From: Phoronis ovalis
Taxonomy: Eukaryota > Phoronida > Phoronidae
Length of the DNA: 11,540 nt
Reading direction: 5' to 3'
NCBI GenBank assembly: GCA_028565635.1
Contig: JAOXYB010052401.1
Coordinates: forward strand, 1 to 11,540
Below, piece after piece: positions 9,301 through 11,540 of the stretch (within the stretch, counting starts at the first letter, position 1; each line of letters starts with the position of its first letter). The notes under the pieces were generated by a model, which worked only from the letters and a program-made list of their open reading frames with translations, did not search any database and was not told the origin of the DNA. The position numbers were made by a program, and so were the translations under genes.

Positions 9301-11265
9301 ATTATTTTATGTACTATCTACATGCTTGTTTGTAAACAGGCTATTGCTTGGATTTTTAAAAAATTGTCAAACATCATGATTTTACAAAAATTAATTTAAA
9401 TTAAAATTATACCTAAATTTTATCTGACTGTTTATTACTCAAGAAAGCAACATTTTTACTTTATATATACTAGCCTTTTTCAGTTTTTGCCAACTACTAG
9501 TATATTTTTCCTAAAAGGATTGAAAACAAAAACAATCTGAACAGTAGCTTTATTGTCTAGCCATGTGTTTTATTTGTAGCTATAGTAAATTCTTTTTTTT
9601 TCTTTAATGCAAATATTTATTTTAACAAAGCCTCCTAGAACTCCACGGAAAGCTGACAAAGGAAACCTTGAACTTCCTCCTTCTACTAGCTGTACTAATC
9701 CTACAGATAACCCTGAGGTTATATATCTTTTGCCAATGATTGCTGACTTTCACTGTTTTTTTAAATTTTAGTTTCATTGTTGATCTTGATGTTATAGTAA
9801 CTGTGTCATAATTGTGTAGTATTCATGTGTAGACTTGTGTAAAAAACTCGATACTTTGCATCCAACATGTTTGACCAAACTGGAAGAAAGTACTAAAATG
9901 TATACCTGGTCCAATGAAACTATGTCAATTATGATTCAGTTTAATAATCACATGCATCACTTGTGTCACTTGTAATGACTGCTGCACTCTGTTCTTACTT
10001 TATTTTAGAGTCCAGTCACGTACAAAAAAGCTATTAGTCGGGCTAGTTTAATTTCATGTTTTATCTCTGTGTTCTCTCTTGACTCAGTTTTATTATTAGA
10101 AAATGTTTTCTTATTTCACTCACATTTTTTTTTGTACAATTTAGTCACCAGCATATTAACCCAATTTATTTTAAGATTCCAGTTTCTTTTATTTCATATT
10201 TAATATTAATATGTATTCAGAAAAAGTTATATTATGATTATGATAAAAAGTTGTGATGCTTCGAGGTATACACTACAGTCATTATATTTCAATAAAGATT
10301 TGGCTGTGATTGATAATCTAGCAATTATTTGCATGAGGTCAATTCTACAGTATACTTAATGAATTCAATTATAGACTATTTGCATGCAGATTGTGAAGCC
10401 TCTGGTTGCACACCCAAATCTTCTTATCAATTCACTTTGTGAATTAACAACAATTTATTCACAAAAAAGGGATGCCAAGAACAATTGAGTTAAGACTGGT
10501 GGCTCCCCTTAGTGTAACTATGCAAATTGTCTATTGGAGTGCTTATGAATTTTTGATACATAACAGTCAGTTTCTTTTTGTTCATAATTAGCTGTCATAA
10601 TGCTTTATATCAGATTATGTTTTTCTTGTGACAGGTACCTAGCAGTCCACCTCCACTGGCTGCTCCTATAGCTCGGCGTCTTAGTGTAAGTGCTAGTGTT
10701 GCTGGAGAAGAAGGGTTGATGAGTTGTGTCCTCCCAGAAGAGCTGCTGGTTGAAATCCTGGCAGAGAGATTACAGGTAAGAATATATATTTGATTGTTAA
10801 GTTTTAATGGCATCTGAAAATTATAATTAACACTAGATCATATAACTCTGAAATAACTGGTAACTTAAATACGTACTGATGCCGTGAGTTCAGCTTATCA
10901 CGAATACAAATAGTTTGCGATACCTACTAGAGATAATCTTTTCAGCAGGTACTCCAATGAAAAATTTAGTAATATATTCTACTACAACTATATATAACTC
11001 ATTGTTATATGTAATCTTCTACTGTAACTACATATTACTGTGTTTTTCTACTGTGTATAACTGAGTGTGTATAATTTGCAGTTAAATGACTGTCACCGTG
11101 GCGTTGTCATTGATGGACTGGAGAGTCTTTTTAGTCAAAATATGTCAGCGACTGCCAATGTTATTCTAAAGGCCTTCAATAACAGGAAATATATTTACTT
11201 TGTGACCTTGAAATTGGACTATGCTACGATGAAAGAAAGAGATAAAAAAGAAGAGGAAGAAAAAG
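295..11265 (+). CDS. HYDIN: HYDIN homologue, central-pair ciliary protein (internal part, 15 exons)
   Basis: The spliced segments are 295-507, 646-795, 1070-1309, 1519-1621, 1856-1942, 2295-2483, 2903-3067, 3559-3807, 4506-4547, 5896-5907, 7232-7389, 8117-8308, 9631-9717, 10635-10775 and 11082-11265. Together they give 737 uninterrupted codons. HYDIN is a very large protein of the axonemal central pair (C2 projection) needed for ciliary motility; its loss causes hydrocephalus or primary ciliary dyskinesia in mammals. Recognition rests on typical HYDIN stretches: FGDVKCGECKVITVQLHNH, VNVQVKFMPTEE, PHSGGDEQDIVVKNPCSFP, EFYNLEFDKSYLEEEK, the P-loop GAPSSGKT, and CHRGVVIDGLESLF. The order is MSP-type repeats (about residues 1-220), a charged linker (about 236-340), an adenylate-kinase-like first half (about 365-435), a low-complexity linker, then the kinase-like second half (about 662-720). 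Both ends of the gene lie outside. The family call is firm; exons 9 and 10 are less sure. Confidence 0.93.
508..645 (+). other. HYDIN: Intron 1 (138 bp)
   Basis: This is a GTACTA...TTTTTTCAG intron. It is the shortest in the window and AT-rich, with a clear pyrimidine tract. The exon 1 frame stays open for about 65 bases into it by chance before a stop. Confidence 0.88.
646..795 (+). CDS. HYDIN: HYDIN exon 2: MSP-type repeat, continued
   Basis: This exon has 150 nt, phase 0 to 0, residues 72-121. It starts after ACATTTTTTCAG with codons for NFDKHIPMHLRRKMKQEK, a basic stretch between beta strands. It ends with VNVQVKFMPTEE before the donor GAG|GTAATC. The phrase PGQRVNVQVKFMPTEE is the typical penultimate strand of an ASH/MSP repeat. 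The ATG at 667 is internal. It joins exons 1 and 3 in frame. Confidence 0.93.
796..1069 (+). other. HYDIN: Intron 2 (274 bp)
   Basis: This GT-AG intron runs from GTAATC to TTTTGTCATTTTAG. It is AT-rich. I see no repeat or extra exon in it. Confidence 0.85.
1070..1309 (+). CDS. HYDIN: HYDIN exon 3: end of one MSP repeat, start of next
   Basis: This exon has 240 nt, phase 0 to 0, residues 122-201. KYYEQRITVRLAQSSQRIMV closes the repeat begun in exon 1. LEPRLDFDRNLVAFGPILPH begins the next repeat, and DIVVKNPCSFPIEFYNLEFD is one of the best conserved HYDIN stretches. The acceptor is CATTTTAG and the donor is AAG|GTAGTG. The ATG at 1124 is internal, since the frame is open and family-like upstream of it. 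This is the strongest single exon for identifying the gene. Confidence 0.95.
1310..1518 (+). other. HYDIN: Intron 3 (209 bp)
   Basis: This GT-AG intron begins GTAGTG and ends GTGATTTTTCAG, a strong acceptor. It contains nothing else that I can support. Confidence 0.88.
1519..1621 (+). CDS. HYDIN: HYDIN exon 4: linker after MSP repeat
   Basis: This exon has 103 nt, phase 0 to 1, residues 202-235 plus one base. It encodes ILRLMKGYDEHNTILLPPRL and then NDKLPQELLDFYE. Directly after YLEEEK of exon 3, the run ILRLMKGYDE...LLPPR is a well conserved HYDIN segment. It is one of only three exons here whose length is not a multiple of three, and it switches the phase from 0 to 1. The donor is GAAG|GTAGCC. 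Confidence 0.93.
1622..1855 (+). other. HYDIN: Intron 4 (234 bp)
   Basis: This GT-AG intron ends with a long T tract and TTTAG. An internal CTCTCAACAG at about 1731-1740 is a possible decoy acceptor, but the sequence after it would not continue the protein sensibly. Confidence 0.85.
1856..1942 (+). CDS. HYDIN: HYDIN exon 5: charged alpha-helical segment
   Basis: This exon has 87 nt, phase 1 to 1, and covers residues 236 (split Glu) to 264. It encodes EQLKKMEEEEKIRQEAEAAR followed by LAAMSVDNQ, a highly charged helix likely to form a coiled coil or single alpha helix. The position fits HYDIN, where a charged linker follows the LLPPR segment. The acceptor is a T-rich TTTAG and the donor is AAG|GTATTG. 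Its length makes it removable without a frameshift. Confidence 0.88.
1943..2294 (+). other. HYDIN: Intron 5 (352 bp)
   Basis: This GT-AG intron begins GTATTG and ends TTCAATTTATTAG. It is AT-rich. I see no further exon or clear repeat in it. Confidence 0.82.
2295..2483 (+). CDS. HYDIN: HYDIN exon 6: acidic, Pro/Ser-rich linker
   Basis: This exon has 189 nt, phase 1 to 1, and covers residues 265 (split Asp) to 327. It encodes an acidic start (DTADDQDKETHVTDESKSP), then a Val/Pro-rich run containing PPDVVIRGPSAKG, and an acidic end (IPDDDRPESDE). This is a disordered-type linker before the P-loop module. The acceptor TTTATTAG and the donor GAAG|GTAAAT are both good. Linker sequence is poorly conserved, so it is supported mainly by phase, open frame and codon-like composition. 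Confidence 0.87.
2484..2902 (+). other. HYDIN: Intron 6 (419 bp) with a hairpin
   Basis: This GT-AG intron begins GTAAAT and ends CCTTTTTTTACAG. An imperfect inverted repeat sits at 2547-2616 (listed separately). The rest is AT-rich and shows no exon. Confidence 0.84.
2547..2616. repeat. Imperfect inverted repeat (hairpin) in intron 6
   Basis: The left arm at 2547-2568 (TTCTGTGTTTTTGCATGAACAA) pairs with the right arm at 2594-2616, allowing one gap and a few mismatches. A second, nested pairing of GCATGAA (2559-2565) with TTCATGC (2580-2586) is also possible. It could be a small foldback element remnant or simply an RNA hairpin. Confidence 0.5.
2903..3067 (+). CDS. HYDIN: HYDIN exon 7: lead-in to P-loop and half of Walker A
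   Basis: This exon has 165 nt, phase 1 to 1, and covers residues 328 (split Glu) to 382. It encodes KIKDTASSIGVGELEITPVS, then AAIARHLGIDLTSDGKAA and RNRRGIAIIVHGAPSS. LEI-PVS-AI-RHLGID followed by NRRGI-I-VHGAP is a characteristic HYDIN stretch just before its adenylate-kinase-like fold. IAIIVHGAPSS is the first beta strand and the beginning of the Walker A loop. The donor TCGG|GTAAGC cuts the loop in the glycine codon before the lysine. Confidence 0.94.
3068..3558 (+). other. HYDIN: Intron 7 (491 bp), interrupts the Walker A motif
   Basis: This GT-AG intron runs from GTAAGC to CCTGATTTCAG. It contains the TA microsatellite at 3322-3356. The internal CATAATTTCAG|GTAAAAAAAG at about 3383-3404 is acceptor-like but leads directly into a GTAAAA donor, so I do not call an exon there. 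Confidence 0.88.
3322..3356. repeat. (TA)n microsatellite
   Basis: About 17.5 uninterrupted TA units lie in intron 7. They are flanked by further TA-rich sequence (AATATATTATG before, CATACATTA after). Confidence 0.97.
3559..3807 (+). CDS. HYDIN: HYDIN exon 8: adenylate-kinase-like first half
   Basis: This exon has 249 nt, phase 1 to 1, and covers residues 383 (split Gly) to 465. It completes the P-loop as G|KTTTAVILAKRFEGALLTID, giving GAPSSGKT at 378-385, where Lys384 and Thr385 are the phosphate- and Mg-binding positions of P-loop kinases. SVVLESISNGSTPAGLRARE resembles the start of the nucleoside-monophosphate-binding helices. The rest is a Lys/Glu/Ala-rich helix and the run LSVEAVAAHTAKDQM. 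Two donors lie close together: GTAGGT at 3808 keeps phase 1, whereas GTAATA at 3812 would give phase 2. I chose 3807 because all downstream acceptors need phase 1. Confidence 0.94.
3808..4505 (+). other. HYDIN: Intron 8 (698 bp) with 27-bp tandem repeat
   Basis: This GT-AG intron begins GTAGGT and ends ATCATATTACAG. It holds the 27-bp tandem repeat at 4110-4180. Another acceptor-like TTGTTTGCAG at about 4079 is followed by an in-frame stop within three codons. The intron call depends on exon 9; if exon 9 is not real, one longer intron runs further downstream. Confidence 0.72.
4110..4180. repeat. 27-bp tandem repeat, 2.6 copies
   Basis: The unit CTATAAGATATTGTTATGATATGTTAT occurs at 4127-4153 and again at 4154-4180 with one mismatch (G to T). 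A partial 17-base copy precedes them at 4110-4126. This is a short intronic minisatellite. Confidence 0.93.
4506..4547 (+). CDS. HYDIN: HYDIN exon 9 (42 nt, predicted): linker
   Basis: The acceptor ATATTACAG at 4497-4505 and the strong donor ATTG|GTGAGA at 4548 bracket 42 nt. Read in the phase handed on by exon 8, they encode A|KFTNPHGVTSLSI, with no stop, and leave phase 1 for the next exon. Length, entry phase, exit phase and donor quality all agree, which is unlikely by chance. I do not recognise the 14 residues, and the region is variable linker in this family. The exon may be constitutive or alternatively spliced. Confidence 0.65.
4548..5895 (+). other. HYDIN: Intron 9 (1,348 bp)
   Basis: This is a long AT-rich intron ending in a 14-base T tract and CCTCATTAG. 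A moderately less AT-rich patch at about 5083-5316 has a 77-codon open frame whose translation resembles nothing I know. I see no clear repeat or RNA gene. Confidence 0.65.
5896..5907 (+). CDS. HYDIN: HYDIN exon 10 (12-nt microexon, predicted)
   Basis: The 12 bases GAGGCCCAGGAG sit between a very strong acceptor (long T tract, TTTTTTCCTCATTAG) and a perfect donor, GTGAGT. With one base carried in and one carried out, they add G-G-P-G and complete a following Gly: the joined product reads ...SLSI-GGPGG-MVATAH.... The length is 3 x 4 nt and the phase is 1 to 1, the same as every neighbour from exon 5 on. Such an exon is too short for ordinary gene finders. Skipping it leaves the frame intact. 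Confidence 0.68.
6228..6237. repeat. G10 homopolymer
   Basis: Ten consecutive G residues lie in an otherwise AT-rich intron (TAATATTGGGGGGGGGGAAGG). This is a likely length-variable site. Confidence 0.95.
6700..6974. mobile_element. Foldback / MITE-like element in intron 10
   Basis: The left arm 6719-6743 (AGTCCAAAGCTGAATCTCAC plus TTTTA) matches the reverse complement of 6930-6954 at 22 of 25 positions, and all three differences are transitions. The pairing continues inward, after an unpaired insertion in the left arm, as TTATCACAATGCCTT (6761-6775) against AAGGTGTTGTGATAA (6918-6932). It extends more weakly outward to about 6700 and 6974. The transition bias suggests an old decayed inverted repeat. 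There is no transposase. Exact ends and target duplication are not determined. Confidence 0.62.
7232..7389 (+). CDS. HYDIN: HYDIN exon 11: Ser/Thr/Lys-rich linker
   Basis: This exon has 158 nt, phase 1 to 0, and covers residues 484 (split Gly) to 536. It starts after ATTTCAAG and encodes MVATAHSIAHSLASNRKTST, then a Lys/His patch (NKKDKHHG) and an Ala/Ser/Gly-rich end. The donor is CAG|GTTAGT. This exon restores phase 0 for the rest of the window. It is low-complexity linker inside the interrupted kinase-like region. The call rests on open frame, matching phase on both sides and good splice sites rather than on conserved residues. Confidence 0.83.
7390..8116 (+). other. HYDIN: Intron 11 (727 bp) with short hairpin
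   Basis: This GT-AG intron begins GTTAGT and ends TACTATATTTAG. It has a TA-rich run at about 7608-7622 and an inverted repeat at 7654-7720. The small open frames on both strands here have no recognisable product. Confidence 0.82.
7654..7720. repeat. Short inverted repeat (67 bp) in intron 11
   Basis: TGCATAAAAAGGCCACC at 7654-7670 matches the reverse complement of GGTGGCTTTTATATACA at 7704-7720 at 14 of 17 positions. The arms enclose about 33 bases. It may be a small MITE-derived hairpin; no transposase is present. Confidence 0.5.
8117..8308 (+). CDS. HYDIN: HYDIN exon 12: basic linker
   Basis: This exon has 192 nt, phase 0 to 0, residues 537-600. It encodes ASNRRESLAQALVTNAFIGS, then a basic run (KSAKKINHTYVPPKRPK), and ends EEDETCEFISSYM. 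The acceptor is ATATTTAG and the donor ATG|GTAAGT is a near-perfect consensus. RRES at 540-543 fits the PKA-type consensus RRxS. The region lies in the linker that separates the two halves of the kinase-like fold. Confidence 0.88.
8309..9630 (+). other. HYDIN: Intron 12 (1,322 bp) with inverted-repeat element
   Basis: This GT-AG intron begins GTAAGT. It holds the inverted-repeat element at 8321-8681 and, on the - strand, an unexplained less AT-rich open frame at about 9095-9292. The 3' end has a T tract at about 9592-9605, followed by a less pyrimidine-rich stretch and AACAAAG. Confidence 0.8.
8321..8681. mobile_element. MITE-like element, copy 1 (361 bp)
   Basis: The left end CAATAGACTATTTGCATGCA plus C (8321-8341) and the reverse complement of the right end (8661-8681) agree at 20 of 21 positions. 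Just inside each end lies a related motif: CAGACCC near 8361 and GGGTCTGA near 8639. The same terminal sequence recurs at 10371-10536, so this is a dispersed family. There is no coding capacity; the open frame inside it is fortuitous. No clear target-site duplication is visible. This looks like a non-autonomous DNA transposon. Confidence 0.75.
9631..9717 (+). CDS. HYDIN: HYDIN exon 13: Pro-rich linker
   Basis: This exon has 87 nt, phase 0 to 0, residues 601-629. It encodes PPRTPRKADKGNLELPPSTS and then CTNPTDNPE. The acceptor AACAAAG is weaker than the others, with its T tract about 25 bases upstream, and the donor GAG|GTTATA is modest. The open frame, correct phase and Pro-rich composition like exon 14 support it. 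The weak sites make it a candidate for optional splicing; skipping keeps the frame. Confidence 0.75.
9718..10634 (+). other. HYDIN: Intron 13 (917 bp) with second inverted-repeat element
   Basis: This GT-AG intron begins GTTATA and ends TTTTCTTGTGACAG. It holds the MITE-like copy at 10371-10536. A strong acceptor-like TTCTTACTTTATTTTAG at about 9992-10008 is followed by an open frame but by no convincing donor. Confidence 0.8.
10371..10536. mobile_element. MITE-like element, copy 2 (about 166 bp)
   Basis: The left end ATAGACTATTTGCATGCA (10371-10388) is identical to bases 8323-8340 of copy 1. The right end ATGCAAATTGTCTATTGG (about 10520-10537) is its imperfect inverse and also resembles the right end of copy 1, including the flanking GGAG. 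Subterminal CACACCCAAATC corresponds to CAGACCCAAACG of copy 1. It is shorter than copy 1, probably by internal deletion or divergence. It also contains the small palindrome AATTCACTTTGTGAATT at 10429-10445. Confidence 0.68.
10635..10775 (+). CDS. HYDIN: HYDIN exon 14: start of kinase-like second half
   Basis: This exon has 141 nt, phase 0 to 0, residues 630-676. It starts after CTTGTGACAG with a Pro/Ala-rich run (VPSSPPPLAAPIARRLSVSA). It then gives LPEELLVEILAERLQ, which matches the HYDIN motif resembling the adenylate-kinase helix that selects the LID-proximal strand (P-E-L-I-L-x-x-R-L). The donor CAG|GTAAGA is strong. RRLS at 643-646 fits the PKA-type consensus. The first two codons alone, GTACCT, look donor-like, but the preceding CAG is the acceptor. 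Confidence 0.93.
10776..11081 (+). other. HYDIN: Intron 14 (306 bp)
   Basis: This GT-AG intron begins GTAAGA and ends GTATAATTTGCAG. It contains loosely repeated TCTACTRYAACTA-like phrases between about 10977 and 11060, but no clear tandem array. Confidence 0.87.
11082..11265 (+). CDS. HYDIN: HYDIN exon 15: adenylate-kinase-like second half
   Basis: This exon has 184 nt, phase 0 to 1, residues 677-737 plus one base. LNDCHRGVVIDGLESLFSQN matches the family segment C-x-G-V-V-x-D-G-L-E-x-L-F and aligns with the adenylate-kinase strand plus loop that reads G-x-x-x-D-G-x-P-R. Here DGLES replaces DG-PR, so the usual arginine is absent. ILKAFNNRKYIYFVTLKLDY is the next helix and strand, and KERDKKEEEEK begins a charged helix. 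The donor AAG|GTATGT is strong. The next exon lies beyond the window. Confidence 0.94.
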
Positions 11266-11540
11266 GTATGTCTTGCATTCTTTCTATCACATACCTCATT
11301 ATCCTACAATAGAACTATCCTGCCAGCATTTAATTTTGTTTATTAGCGGCCATCTGGATGTCAATCACATACGGGAAATTTACTTTCACTTCATTGTACC
11401 CCCAGCAGTAGGCTGGAGGTACTTTGGATTTACCCTGTAACCGCCGCGTCCGCCGCGTCCGCAGCGTCCGCCGCGTCCGCCGCGTCAAATTCACTGTGAT
11501 CGAGATATCTCAAGAAGGCAGTGTGATATCCATTTGAAAC
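11266..11540 (+). other. HYDIN: Intron 15 (5' part)
   Basis: It begins with the strong donor GTATGT. After about 130 bp of ordinary AT-rich intron the composition changes at about 11390 to a more balanced, GC-containing sequence with a tandem repeat. No acceptor fitting phase 1 and continuing HYDIN is visible before the window ends. Confidence 0.75.
11442..11486. repeat. GC-rich 9-bp tandem repeat, five copies
   Basis: The unit CGCCGCGTC occurs five times end to end (11442, 11451, 11460, 11469, 11478). Only the third copy differs (CGCAGCGTC). It is almost pure G+C in an intron that is otherwise about two-thirds A+T. On the - strand it reads as (Asp-Ala-Ala) x5 within a frame open to the window edge, ending in a stop just past the array. 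Confidence 0.95.

Noticed and set aside
10009-10100. Candidate exon after the strong acceptor TTCTTACTTTATTTTAG
   Set aside because: The frame is open in phase 0 (SPVTYKKAISRAS...), but no GT in the right phase resembles a donor, and exon 13 joins exon 14 cleanly without it. Junction reads into 10009 would revive it.
10610-10813. Antisense open frame over exon 14
   Set aside because: It is the mirror of exon 14; the + strand reading matches the family and has good splice sites.
1-11540. Bacterial operon, CRISPR array, prophage or defence system
   Set aside because: There is no long intact open frame, and the coding pieces are joined only through GT-AG introns. The tandem repeats found are minisatellites without spacer structure.

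Overview
The window is an internal piece of an intron-rich animal nuclear gene, on the + strand throughout. The spliced product reads as HYDIN, the giant central-pair protein of motile cilia and flagella. Fifteen exons can be placed between 295 and 11265, all bounded by GT-AG introns. Joined, they give one open frame of 2,212 nt, which is 737 codons plus one base, with no stop. Residue numbers below count from the first codon at 295 and are local to this window. Neither the start codon nor the stop codon of the gene is here. Small exons of 12 to 249 nt, AT-rich introns of 138 to about 1,350 bp, microsatellites and MITE-like repeats suggest a compact AT-rich invertebrate genome. I cannot name the species.

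Layout: 1-294 is the end of an upstream intron. Exons 1-4 (295-1621) encode the end of one MSP-type (ASH, ASPM/SPD-2/Hydin) beta-sandwich repeat, one nearly whole repeat and the start of another. Exons 5-6 (1856-2483) encode a charged helix and an acidic Pro/Ser linker. Exons 7-8 (2903-3807) encode the first half of an adenylate-kinase-like P-loop module, with the Walker A motif GAPSSGKT split across intron 7. Exons 9-13 (4506-9717) encode a low-complexity linker and include two newly proposed small exons, of 42 nt and 12 nt. Exons 14-15 (10635-11265) encode the second half of the kinase-like fold, ending in a Lys/Glu-rich helix that continues past the window.

The larger introns hold a 27-bp tandem repeat, a long TA microsatellite, two copies of a short inverted-repeat element with shared ends, a roughly 275-bp foldback element and smaller hairpins. 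The last 140 bp contain an abrupt GC-rich 9-bp tandem repeat that looks foreign to its surroundings.

There is no bacterial-type operon, defence system, CRISPR array or recognisable RNA gene. The most interesting points are the chain of frame-neutral phase-1 exons, including a 12-nt microexon, through the kinase-like region, and the way the kinase fold is interrupted by a long linker and lacks its usual AMP-binding arginine.
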